Positions 8,179 through 13,796 of a stretch of 21,458 nucleotides of DNA are shown one piece after another (position 1 is the first letter of the stretch; each line of letters begins with the position of its first letter). Both the position numbers and the translations under genes were made by a program. This stretch comes from a virus. Below the pieces are notes generated by a model that had not been told where the DNA came from, searched no databases, and saw only the letters and a list, made by a program, of their open reading frames with translations. Where the stretch lies: IMG/VR virus record IMGVR_UViG_3300030943_000189, positions 1-21,458 of that record. One strand, written 5' to 3'.

Positions 8179-9404
8179 TAGTAAGTTCCTCCTTTACTAT
8201 TCTGTCCGTATGTGTATATTGCATATCGATCGCTATCACAGGCATGATCATTAGTTTTTATAGGCTTGTCAATACCCATGACTTGTGCTTTCTCATCCCA
8301 ACAGTAGTTGCTATACTCTCTTCTTGAATTAACACAGGAGAGATCCATAGTGTAGTTCGTCTTTCCCAGTTCACTACCCATGAATCGAATACCATTTATG
8401 ACGTCATTATCGGCATCCTGTACCCTATACTGTCTTGATCGTAGTTCAGCTTTCCATGAGGATGCTGATGGATCGCAATAGATAGCGTGTAGTCTACCAT
8501 ATGGTATGTCTTTAATGAATAGATCGAAATCGTCACCGAATTCTTTATCAGTCTTCTGACGTCTGCTCTCTACTGCATCGTAATAGTACTCTTGCACCTT
8601 ATGATATGAACCATCAAGCATAATTGCTATCTTACTCCATGACATTACAGTAGATGTACCATAATCGCAACCGATAATGTACCTTGCTACATGCAATTGT
8701 TCATCAGGTGACAAGACTTTGACATGCCGCTTTTCGTCGAACATGTCGTAGATCATTCCATCAGCTACACACCACTCACCTAGTATAAACCTTCGATAGA
8801 AAACACCAGTGTACATCTGTTTGAGTGTCTTCACGTACTCAGGATCAAGATTAGGATTGTCGTCCATAGTGAAATGCCATACCTTCTTGTTGATGATCTC
8901 ATCGTTCATCAAGTAGTTGGTATAGAACCAGTGGTAAGGGCTGTCTGGATTGAGTGTTATGAAACACTTAGCATCTGCGATAGACATACGTGCCATTAGC
9001 TGACTAAAGAAGACTTCTGGATAGAGGTTTGCCTCATCACAGTACGCACCTGCTATTGTAGCACCACGTATCTTGCTTTCAGATTCTTCGTTGTTAGCAC
9101 CAATCACGTATATCCTACGATGAAAGAGTCTAAGTTCTCCTTTTTGTTTGTCAATCCATTTGTAGTTCTTCGGTCCTGCTAGGTCAAAGATGTCATTCAG
9201 TACGTTACGTTGTAGTGTAGCGACCGTCTTGCCTATCATGAACAGATCACCAGGAGGGCCATCTAGCAGATATGTTAACCAACGAACATCGACGTTGACT
9301 GTCTTCGACGATCGCACACTACCATGAAGAATGTTTAGTCTTGCATTACTGTTCTGGATAAAATCAAGTGCTTTAGCAGAAAACTTGCCCCATACGATTG
9401 CCAT
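8178..9404 (-). CDS. terL: Terminase large subunit
   Basis: This 408-residue packaging motor and DNA-cutting enzyme has all key elements. Walker A is GSVRSSKT at residues 28-35. A Walker B-like strand ends at Asp123-Glu124 (AGAYCDEAN), and a coupling-motif candidate TLNPDSP lies at 150-156. The C-terminal RNase H-like nuclease has acidic residues in IIGCDYGT (Asp247), IYCDPSAS (Asp311) and NDHACDSDRY (Asp386/390). The family is the PBSX/SPP1-type large terminase. A weak GGTGAG site stands before the ATG, two bases after the small subunit stop. The small subunit lies just upstream and the portal just downstream. Confidence 0.96.
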   Translation of the reverse strand: MAIVWGKFSAKALDFIQNSNARLNILHGSVRSSKTVNVDVRWLTYLLDGPPGDLFMIGKTVATLQRNVLNDIFDLAGPKNYKWIDKQKGELRLFHRRIYVIGANNEESESKIRGATIAGAYCDEANLYPEVFFSQLMARMSIADAKCFITLNPDSPYHWFYTNYLMNDEIINKKVWHFTMDDNPNLDPEYVKTLKQMYTGVFYRRFILGEWCVADGMIYDMFDEKRHVKVLSPDEQLHVARYIIGCDYGTSTVMSWSKIAIMLDGSYHKVQEYYYDAVESRRQKTDKEFGDDFDLFIKDIPYGRLHAIYCDPSASSWKAELRSRQYRVQDADNDVINGIRFMGSELGKTNYTMDLSCVNSRREYSNYCWDEKAQVMGIDKPIKTNDHACDSDRYAIYTYGQNSKGGTY

Positions 9405-9406
9405 AA

Positions 9407-9925
9407 TTACTCACCGTCGGGTATGGTATCATCATCATTATCTTTAGGTGGATTACGGAAGTTGGATACCAATTGTGCTAAAGCATTCAGACCAGTATTG
9501 GCTTCACCATTTGCAGACTGGTTGAGTTTAATAAGACCTTCGACTGATTCTCTGATCTTACTACCACAACCTAAGTATAATTCCACTAGGGGAGTTTTCA
9601 ATTGTACTGACATACTCGGATCATTGCTGTTAACAATGTTGTTGACCTTCTGCCCTACATTACGCAGAGTAATGAAGTACTCACTGGCTACCTGTCTGAG
9701 AATCTCTGCTTCATTGAGTTTGATCTTCTCAGTGATGCTTTCTGTACCACCAGTGACGTTCTGTACAGGAAGGTGCATTACACTGTGTACCTGTAGGGAG
9801 CGTACATCAACGTGATACTCTTCAGCAATGCTTTCGAGTGTGATCTTACTATCTCCCCAGTTACGGCACAGTAACGCTTCTTCAATTTCCGCTACCTTTT
9901 CGTGATTGCATATGATACACTGCAT
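9407..9925 (-). CDS. Probable terminase small subunit with CxxC-HxxxH zinc motif
   Basis: This 172-residue protein is first in the late operon, directly before the large terminase. It likely recognises the packaging site. The N-terminus has Cys3-x2-Cys6, then an IEEALL helix, a SIAEEYHVDVRSLQVH helix-turn-helix-like part, and His47-x3-His51. The pairs Cys3/Cys6 and His47/His51 could bind one zinc around a small DNA-binding fold, a layout known from other phage small terminases. The C-terminal half is helical and the last residues are acidic. AAAGGAG lies before the ATG. No annotated homologue is recalled by name, so the assignment rests on position and motif. Confidence 0.8.
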   Translation of the reverse strand: MQCIICNHEKVAEIEEALLCRNWGDSKITLESIAEEYHVDVRSLQVHSVMHLPVQNVTGGTESITEKIKLNEAEILRQVASEYFITLRNVGQKVNNIVNSNDPSMSVQLKTPLVELYLGCGSKIRESVEGLIKLNQSANGEANTGLNALAQLVSNFRNPPKDNDDDTIPDGE

Positions 9926-9952
9926 ACTAGTTACGCTCCTTTACATTAAAAT

Positions 9953-10001
9953 AAGTATTTAGTTCTGGAACTAACTGAATCAGTTTCAAAAAATAATACT
10001 T
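9953..10001 (-). promoter_or_regulatory. Nested dyads in the leader of the late transcript
   Basis: Between the leftward promoter and the small terminase gene are two adjoining inverted repeats: TTAGTTC-TG-GAACTAA (9959-9974) and AACTGA-A-TCAGTT (9973-9985). AAGTAT (9953-9958) and ATACTT (9996-10001) can pair around both. In RNA only one of the two inner hairpins, which share bases, can form fully. They could be operator sites for a repressor or a folded leader that controls late expression. Confidence 0.45.
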
Positions 10002-10011
10002 TTTATATCTA

Positions 10012-10040
10012 TTGACATTCTCTTACCCATAGTATATACT
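10012..10040 (+). promoter_or_regulatory. Rightward sigma70/sigmaA-type promoter
   Basis: TTGACA (10012-10017) and TATACT (10035-10040) are separated by exactly 17 bases. Transcription would begin near 10047 and run into the gene at 10101. The -10 box overlaps the -10 box of the leftward promoter. Confidence 0.85.
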
Positions 10041-10059
10041 AGATGGGGGAGTATGTCAA
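10031..10059 (-). promoter_or_regulatory. Leftward sigma70/sigmaA-type promoter for the late operon
   Basis: On the minus strand TTGACA (10059-10054) and TATACT (10036-10031) are separated by exactly 17 bases. Transcription would begin near 10024, about 100 bases before the small terminase start. Its elements are the mirror image of the rightward promoter. Confidence 0.85.
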
Positions 10060-10100
10060 CACTTTTAGAAGAATAAGGTAAAGAAAGTTGGTGTGTTTAT

Positions 10101-10436
10101 GTGGAAGTAGAACGTATCATACTAAGTAAGCACTGTGAAGCACTGTTGTTACTAGGAAAGTGGGTGTATAGAGTACTGATTCTTCGGGGTATTGAAGACA
10201 GGGATATCCTGTCTGCGCTTGCGGGAATGGGGTACTCTGGTACATTGAAAGAGTTGAAGGCTTCACTAATCGAGTATCTTAGTAGGAGTCCTATATACCT
10301 TGATATGATGACTCTAGGGCGTACATGGGAAAAGTGTGGTAATGGTCTAGCAGATGAGGATGGCGTGTACCATACTAAGACAGCCTGTTTGTACATCAGC
10401 GTTGGTGACTATATTTTCAAAATGGTCTCTCAGTAA
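10101..10436 (+). CDS. Small protein of unknown function, possible regulator at the promoter hinge
   Basis: This 111-residue protein is the first gene rightward of the shared promoter. The only in-frame start is GTG at 10101, with a weak AAGG/AAAG site upstream. The protein is basic to neutral, with a helical first part (CEALLLLGKWVYRVLILRG) and a segment around residues 30-55 (DRDILSALAGMGYSGTLKELKASL) that has the spacing of a helix-turn-helix. No family is recognised. Its stop codon lies within the loop of its own terminator, so it is made from a short single-gene mRNA next to the switch region. A regulator of that region is a reasonable inference, but not shown. Confidence 0.72.
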   Translation: MEVERIILSKHCEALLLLGKWVYRVLILRGIEDRDILSALAGMGYSGTLKELKASLIEYLSRSPIYLDMMTLGRTWEKCGNGLADEDGVYHTKTACLYISVGDYIFKMVSQ

Positions 10437-10456
10437 TGGGAGGCTATTTTTTTTTT
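10421..10456 (+). terminator. Rho-independent terminator overlapping the gene end
   Basis: AATGGTCTCTC and GGGAGGCTATT form an 11-pair stem (four G-U pairs) with a 6-base loop, followed by a run of ten T at 10447-10456. The stop codon of the preceding gene (10434-10436) is in the loop. Confidence 0.82.
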
Positions 10457-10543
10457 ATGCTCGATGCATCTTCTACTACTAGGACTAAATAGGTTACGAA
10501 CTGAAAAAAATTTCTCAGTGCGATGTGCAGGCATAGCGCTCAT

Positions 10544-10592
10544 CACCTCATATCACTCATTGGATGAGTGCATTATGCACAAAAAAGAGGTG
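10544..10592 (+). promoter_or_regulatory. Structured RNA leader that can mask a ribosome binding site
   Basis: CACCTC (10544-10549) can pair with GAGGTG (10587-10592), which contains the ribosome binding site of a 14-codon frame. Inside this stem lie a 7-pair hairpin (10554-10570, 3-base loop) and a GTGCATTATGCAC palindrome (10568-10580) that share three bases and cannot both form. This is the layout of a translational switch. The region 10457-10765 contains no larger gene. Confidence 0.45.
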
Positions 10593-10596
10593 TAAA

Positions 10597-10641
10597 ATGA
10601 CCGTCGATTTGGCTACACTAATGGATGCACTTGTAGTATAA
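10597..10641 (+). CDS. Possible 14-residue leader peptide
   Basis: ATG at 10597 is preceded by GAGG with 6 bases spacing and gives the 14-residue peptide MTVDLATLMDALVV. The binding site can be hidden by the upstream CACCTC. Such short frames in folded leaders are often regulatory, but chance occurrence cannot be excluded. Confidence 0.35.
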   Translation: MTVDLATLMDALVV

Positions 10642-10650
10642 TATAGGTAG

Positions 10651-10679
10651 TTGATAGTACATGGTAAATAGAGTATAGA
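10651..10679 (+). promoter_or_regulatory. Candidate promoter for the small-gene array
   Basis: TTGATA (10651-10656) and TATAGA (10674-10679) are 17 bases apart. The -35 matches 5 of 6 and the -10 matches 4 of 6 consensus bases. It would start transcripts near 10686, about 80 bases before the gene at 10766 and past the terminator at 10456. Confidence 0.4.
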
Positions 10680-10720
10680 AAGGATAGAGTATAGAATAGG
10701 TACAGGATAGGAATGGTACA
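10668..10720 (+). repeat. A/G-rich 16-base tandem repeats
   Basis: ATAGAGTATAGAA occurs at 10668-10680 and 10684-10696, a 16-base period. GGTACA then occurs at 10699 and 10715, also 16 apart. The tract is strongly purine-biased on the plus strand. Confidence 0.55.
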
Positions 10721-10765
10721 CAGTATGTCGGGCATTGCTATGAGCAATGAGAAAGTAGGTATGGT

Positions 10766-11248
10766 ATGAAGAACGTTTATGTATGTGAAAAGTGTGGTAT
10801 TCAATTTGATGGTGACAATGCATATAGTGAATGCAGTGAGCACGAAAACACCCATCAGAATTTGAACTATTTCCCTGACTGGTCAAACAAACTGAATGAA
10901 CACAGCACGTTTACACCTGATGGGCGCGTCCCGTCAATGATTAACATTGGAACTACTGATAACAACTACACCGATGGTGTACGCGTCACTGATATTCACA
11001 TTTACACTTACAAACTAGTACGTGAAAACACTGAGTTGTCCAAACAGTACACAGAGACGGCACGCGTTGAACAAATAGAATCAGACAGAGCACAAGCTGT
11101 ACAGGACGCAAAGAAAGCCGAAATGATATCGTTCCTCACTGAGCACGGTCAGGACGTCAAGCCAAATGCATACTTCTATACAGTACGTGACCAGTATGAT
11201 GCATACATGGCAATTGGTATTGATCCCGTAGTCAAAACCGAAGAGTAA
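10766..11248 (+). CDS. Zinc-finger-type protein with helical C-terminus, unknown function
   Basis: This 160-residue protein opens with YVCEKCGIQFDG (Cys7-x2-Cys10), and a Cys-Ser-Glu-His-x3-His arrangement near residues 23-29 completes a possible zinc site. A long helical Glu/Gln/Ala-rich segment follows at about 85-125 and could form a coiled coil. It begins the long plus-strand gene array. An imperfect AGTAGG lies before the ATG, and a CATTGCT/AGCAATG hairpin (10733-10749) is just upstream. Codon choice is richer in G/C-ending codons than most neighbours. No family is recognised; a nucleic-acid or protein-binding adaptor is possible. Confidence 0.8.
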   Translation: MKNVYVCEKCGIQFDGDNAYSECSEHENTHQNLNYFPDWSNKLNEHSTFTPDGRVPSMINIGTTDNNYTDGVRVTDIHIYTYKLVRENTELSKQYTETARVEQIESDRAQAVQDAKKAEMISFLTEHGQDVKPNAYFYTVRDQYDAYMAIGIDPVVKTEE

Positions 11249-11250
11249 TT

Positions 11251-11529
11251 ATGACATGCGAGTGTAAGCGCACGGTCTTACACAGTAAAGGATGGTACAG
11301 GATGAATAGAAAGATAGTCTCATATAAGACTGCCGTAGAAATGTTATCACTAGGATATAGAATCATGCATAATGAGATCAGTGAGACTATTCTGATATAC
11401 CGTGATCCAGATAACGATTGTTATTCACTGCGGCATGATACACTTCACAAGCTAGGAACTACTGGTATGATACAGGAACATAACTATCAGCCATGGTCTT
11501 ATTTTCACAACTATCAAAAGAAAGTATGA
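11251..11529 (+). CDS. Small protein of unknown function
   Basis: This 92-residue protein begins two bases after the preceding stop; GAAGAG five bases before the ATG is a weak site. A second in-frame ATG at 11302 follows an AAAGGA element and could be the true start, giving about 75 residues (MNRKIVSYKTAVEML). The product has an amphipathic helix (AVEMLSLGYRIM) followed by strands and a DPDNDCYSLRHDTLHKL segment. No catalytic motif or family is recognised. Confidence 0.68.
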   Translation: MTCECKRTVLHSKGWYRMNRKIVSYKTAVEMLSLGYRIMHNEISETILIYRDPDNDCYSLRHDTLHKLGTTGMIQEHNYQPWSYFHNYQKKV

Positions 11530-11538
11530 GGTAGAAAC

Positions 11539-11823
11539 ATGACTATTACCAAACAGAAAAAAAATGCTATTGAGAAAATTCCTATGTGGAAAAAATCTAC
11601 TGCTACATCCCTGAATCAGGTGTACGGCAAACACAGTAAAGCGAAAGATGAAACATTCAGCTACTGTCGTAACTTGTGCTATGATCATAAGGGTACAGAT
11701 CTCAAGATAGTCACTCATAACGTGAATATCTTCACGGCAGGATTTCAGTATACAGACACTGATACAGGCGTCCTGATGTTTATGCTTATTACACCATCAT
11801 ATAACTGCTCTGTTGAAATGTAA
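11539..11823 (+). CDS. Small conserved-type phage protein of unknown function
   Basis: This 94-residue basic protein is preceded by GAGG with 7 bases spacing. It has a Lys-rich start (MTITKQKKNAIEKIPMWKK), then TSLNQVYGKHSKAKDETFSYCRNLC and strands ending with FMLITPSY. The SLNQVYGKxSxAKxxxFxYC arrangement resembles a recurrent small phage protein type, as far as I recall, without a known role. It follows the 11251 gene with a short gap, indicating a shared transcript. Confidence 0.78.
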   Translation: MTITKQKKNAIEKIPMWKKSTATSLNQVYGKHSKAKDETFSYCRNLCYDHKGTDLKIVTHNVNIFTAGFQYTDTDTGVLMFMLITPSYNCSVEM

Positions 11824-11905
11824 TAGTATCAACAACTGGTACAGTGCTCATAGTACTGTATCAGTGATTGGTAATATTAATATAGAAAGTGAGGATAATA
11901 CACTC

Positions 11906-12043
11906 ATGAAGACACTGGTAGAATGTCACAACTACGGATGCACGTATAACAAGATGGCAGAATGTAAAGCATCGTTTGTACGTATGGATGAACATGGTCT
12001 TTGTACCACTGATACACAGAAAATTGATGAGGTGTTCAAATGA
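11906..12043 (+). CDS. Small Cys-rich protein, DUF1540-like
   Basis: This 45-residue protein starts at the ATG at 11906, with GAGG 11 bases before it; a longer in-frame extension back to 11813 lacks a binding site and overlaps the previous gene. The sequence shows Cys-x4-Cys-x7-Cys followed by a fourth Cys (CHNYGCTYNKMAEC ... LC). That layout fits DUF1540-type mini-proteins, thought to bind metal. It overlaps the next gene by four bases (ATGA). Role unknown. Confidence 0.72.
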   Translation: MKTLVECHNYGCTYNKMAECKASFVRMDEHGLCTTDTQKIDEVFK

Positions 12044-12243
12044 AGTATTTTCAAGTGAGACCTGAATTTGACCAGAGAAGAACATGCCCTAAACATTTTC
12101 TGGTAGCAAATGAATTGTATACAACGCGTGAAATGAAACGGTTAACAGTGCCTCTGTACTGTGTTACTGAAATACACATACCAGAGACGAAAGTATATTG
12201 GTGTTTCGGTGTACGGTTTGCATTTGATGAGGTGAAGACATGA
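12040..12243 (+). CDS. Small conserved-type phage protein
   Basis: This 67-residue protein starts in an ATGA overlap, with GAGG at the usual distance. It reads MKYFQVRPEFDQRR and carries FLVANELYTTREMKRL, then short strands with IPETKVYWCFGVRF. The layout ELYT-x-x-E followed by IP-x-x-K-x-Y/F-x-F-G-x-R-F recurs in small phage early proteins that I recall from other Firmicutes phages. No biochemical function is known to me. The next gene also overlaps by four bases. Confidence 0.78.
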   Translation: MKYFQVRPEFDQRRTCPKHFLVANELYTTREMKRLTVPLYCVTEIHIPETKVYWCFGVRFAFDEVKT

Positions 12244-12335
12244 ACGGGTTCACATTGCTACTATTGATGTCCTTAGTGTTCCTAGCAGTATGGTATCTAC
12301 TCAAGATACTTGATAAACTCAATCGGAGGCGTTAA
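12240..12335 (+). CDS. 31-residue single-span membrane peptide
   Basis: ATG at 12240 overlaps the previous stop (ATGA) and follows GAGG. The product has a hydrophobic stretch (TLLLLMSLVFLAVWYLL) and a basic end (KILDKLNRRR), which predicts one membrane span with the C-terminus inside. The next gene's GGAGG lies in its last codons. Function unknown; possibilities include a membrane anchor or a modulator of host envelope proteins. Confidence 0.65.
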   Translation: MNGFTLLLLMSLVFLAVWYLLKILDKLNRRR

Positions 12336-12336
12336 C

Positions 12337-12609
12337 ATGCATAACTATGAGATCCATCACAACGGTAAAGAATACACACGTATCAGTAAAGCACAGGCAA
12401 AACAACTGCACAGTATCCTAGTGCCTGTATACATGGATGGATGTAAAATGATGCCGTTTAACATGTTTGGTACTACACATGAACTAACAGGGTACAATGA
12501 TCTTATTGCTCAAGGTGGATCATTTGAGACATACGTACAATCGTTTACATACTACAACTGTAGTTATGAGCAAGGCTACTACCCTGCATTCTACACGGAG
12601 GTGAAATAA
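12337..12609 (+). CDS. Small protein of unknown function
   Basis: This 90-residue protein starts at an ATG with GGAGG 7 bases upstream; an earlier in-frame TTG at 12310 has no site. It reads MHNYEIHHNGKEYTRISKAQAKQLHSI, then a middle with YMDGCKMMPFNMFG, then an aromatic-rich end (FTYYNCSYEQGYYPAFY). The beta-rich, aromatic character suggests a small folded domain. No family is recognised. It is the last gene before the internal promoter at 12637. Confidence 0.78.
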   Translation: MHNYEIHHNGKEYTRISKAQAKQLHSILVPVYMDGCKMMPFNMFGTTHELTGYNDLIAQGGSFETYVQSFTYYNCSYEQGYYPAFYTEVK

Positions 12610-12636
12610 AAATTATGTGAATTGATTGAAAAAGGC

Positions 12637-12665
12637 TTGTACTTCCCTACATTGTATGATATAAT
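12637..12665 (+). promoter_or_regulatory. Strong internal promoter with extended -10
   Basis: TTGTAC (12637-12642), 17 bases, and TATAAT (12660-12665) preceded by TGA (TGn extended -10). Transcripts would begin near 12672 and carry a GTTGCA/TGCAAC hairpin (12685-12701) close to the 5' end, which may stabilise the mRNA. Confidence 0.82.
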
Positions 12666-12725
12666 TGTCTTAGATGAAAAGAGAGTTGCACTCTATGCAA
12701 CACACATTATCAGGAGGATAAAAAC

Positions 12726-13202
12726 ATGAACAGAGACACTATTTCTACTGCACTTGCCAACGAGACACTTAGTCTCAAGAAACTTTCTCAGGAAACCAAA
12801 ACACCCTATTCTACCTTGCTCAGAGCGATTCATGCACCCGTCGCAGGTCAGGCATATGATCCTGATGCAGTCAACATGGACGCCATTGAGACAGCACTCA
12901 AGCTGAAAATGGGCGCTGAGGCTTTCGCTATGTACGACTTCGAAGCACTCATCGAAGAGAATTCCGGTTCTGCTACACTCGATCTGACCATCGGTAACAA
13001 GATCACCATTAAGCGTGGTGGTGGACTCAGAGACGTTGCCAGTATCTACACAATCGTGTTCGTTACTGCTACACACGTCGTACTTGATTCCGATACATCC
13101 ACTGAGCCGCGTGTTGTTGGTATCAAGACACTGAAACTCTTCGGAGCACAGCCTGTCGAAGTCGAAGCCGCAGACGTTCCTCAGACACCCGACGCTGAGT
13201 AA
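12726..13202 (+). CDS. Putative nucleic-acid-binding protein, paralogue of the 19757 gene product
   Basis: This 158-residue protein has its own promoter and an AGGAGG site, so it is probably well expressed. Codons are also more G/C-ending than in the surrounding genes. Residues about 15-35 (LSLKKLSQETKTPYSTLLRA) resemble a helix-turn-helix. A P-x-x-G-x-x-Y-D-x-x-x-x-N motif follows at 39-50, and a C-terminal beta-rich part (residues about 88-140) contains FVTATHVVLD and PRVVGIKTL. The same order appears in the product of 19757-20377. I infer a DNA- or RNA-binding regulator or packaging-type protein; no named family is recognised. Confidence 0.82.
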   Translation: MNRDTISTALANETLSLKKLSQETKTPYSTLLRAIHAPVAGQAYDPDAVNMDAIETALKLKMGAEAFAMYDFEALIEENSGSATLDLTIGNKITIKRGGGLRDVASIYTIVFVTATHVVLDSDTSTEPRVVGIKTLKLFGAQPVEVEAADVPQTPDAE

Positions 13203-13214
13203 TTGAAGATGTTA

Positions 13215-13254
13215 TGATAGTGGCGTGCTCCATGAAGGGCACGTCACTTAATCA
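13215..13254 (+). promoter_or_regulatory. Strong RNA hairpin without U-run
   Basis: AGTGGCGTGCTC (13219-13230) pairs with GGGCACGTCACT (13237-13248) over 12 base pairs with a 6-base loop. TGAT and ATCA extend it past a 2-base bulge. No T-run follows, so it may protect the 3' end of the 12726 message or mark a processing site rather than end transcription. Confidence 0.6.
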
Positions 13255-13277
13255 TATCAGGTGAAGGAGTAGAACAC

Positions 13278-13361
13278 ATGATTAGACTCATCATAGCTTT
13301 ACTATCAGGATTCCTATTCGGATTCAAGAAGCAAGGGAAGGCGAAGGGTAGATACAAATGA
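13278..13361 (+). CDS. 27-residue hydrophobic/basic peptide
   Basis: ATG at 13278 is preceded by AAGGAG with 8 bases spacing. The peptide has a hydrophobic start (IRLIIALLSGFLFGF) and a Lys/Arg-rich end, like a small membrane peptide. It overlaps the next start by four bases (ATGA). Function is unknown; toxin-like or membrane-modulating peptides have this profile, but nothing proves it. Confidence 0.58.
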   Translation: MIRLIIALLSGFLFGFKKQGKAKGRYK

Positions 13362-13510
13362 GATGTGAACAGTGTAATGAACACATACAGCACAATGATC
13401 TACAGTACACATACACGGATGAGACAGGGGAAGTACACAATTTTGATTCCAGTGATTGTCTCATCGAGTACTTACAGGAAATTCAAGTAGTCGAAGTGTT
13501 TCGCCCATAA
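13358..13510 (+). CDS. 50-residue zinc-binding-type protein
   Basis: The frame from 13358 starts in an ATGA overlap. The protein opens MRCEQCNEHIQHND (Cys3-x2-Cys6) and has His27 and Cys34 (FDSSDCLIEYL), in the manner of small treble-clef or MYM/TRASH-like zinc modules, where a CxxC is followed by a strand and a C-terminal Cys at a helix start. The helix LIEYLQEI follows. Function unknown; it closes the transcription unit before an A/T-rich gap. Confidence 0.65.
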   Translation: MRCEQCNEHIQHNDLQYTYTDETGEVHNFDSSDCLIEYLQEIQVVEVFRP

Positions 13511-13515
13511 TGTAC

Positions 13516-13565
13516 TGATCGTAGATCACACAATTTTTTTACTCTAAAAAGAAAAAGTCTTTTTT
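13516..13565 (+). terminator. Probable weak terminator pair in an A/T-rich gap
   Basis: TGATC-GTA-GATCA (13516-13528) is followed by seven T (13534-13540). Just beyond, AAAAAGA and TCTTTTT (13546-13552, 13558-13564) form a second A/U-rich hairpin with a T-run. Both stems are weak. The rest of the gap (13566-13796) holds no supported gene. Confidence 0.45.
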
Positions 13566-13675
13566 AATAACGCACACACTCATAACTTCCTCTATATAGA
13601 AAGCTGAAAATCACCTTATTAAAGTAACTGAATGAATCTGTACATTCTCTATTAGTTAGTACATTATGGTTTTTT

Positions 13676-13704
13676 TTGACTAGTTACACATATAGCTTTA
13701 CGTT
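13676..13704 (+). promoter_or_regulatory. Weak candidate promoter
   Basis: TTGACT (13676-13681), preceded by a T-run, and TACGTT (13699-13704) are 17 bases apart. The -10 has only three consensus bases, so this is tentative. It would serve the genes from 13797. Confidence 0.3.
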
Positions 13705-13796
13705 AACACACAGTGAAAGAGGATGTGGATGCGCTAGGCAATCAGTTTTGCGTTTTTTGTACAAACTATCCGCGTACTGAAAGGAGGATCACAATA

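Larger units (their letters stand above)
10012..10059. repeat. 48-base mirror-symmetric promoter region
   Basis: TTGACAT (10012-10018) and ATGTCAA (10053-10059) are inverted repeats, and AGTATATACT (10031-10040) is a perfect palindrome with the same centre (between 10035 and 10036). Bases between these blocks are only partly symmetric (a CCCAT/ATGGG pair is offset by one base). Confidence 0.85.

Noticed and set aside
10637-10642. Perfect TATAAT box
   Set aside because: No -35 element lies at 16-18 bases and no extended -10 TG is present, so it is not called as a promoter on its own.
10557-10886. Minus-strand frames across the early leader
   Set aside because: They have no binding site, oppose the plus-strand gene at 10766, and reflect the A/G-rich tract read backwards (Tyr/Ile/Ser-rich).
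12310-12336. Upstream TTG start for the 12337 gene
   Set aside because: The GGAGG is placed for the ATG at 12337; the extension overlaps the small membrane peptide gene. The same reasoning excluded long starts at 11813, 13713, 15640, 16509, 17969, 18237, 18697 and 20945.
12693-13076. Minus-strand frame of 127 codons
   Set aside because: It is antisense to the promoter-driven gene at 12726 and has no start signal.
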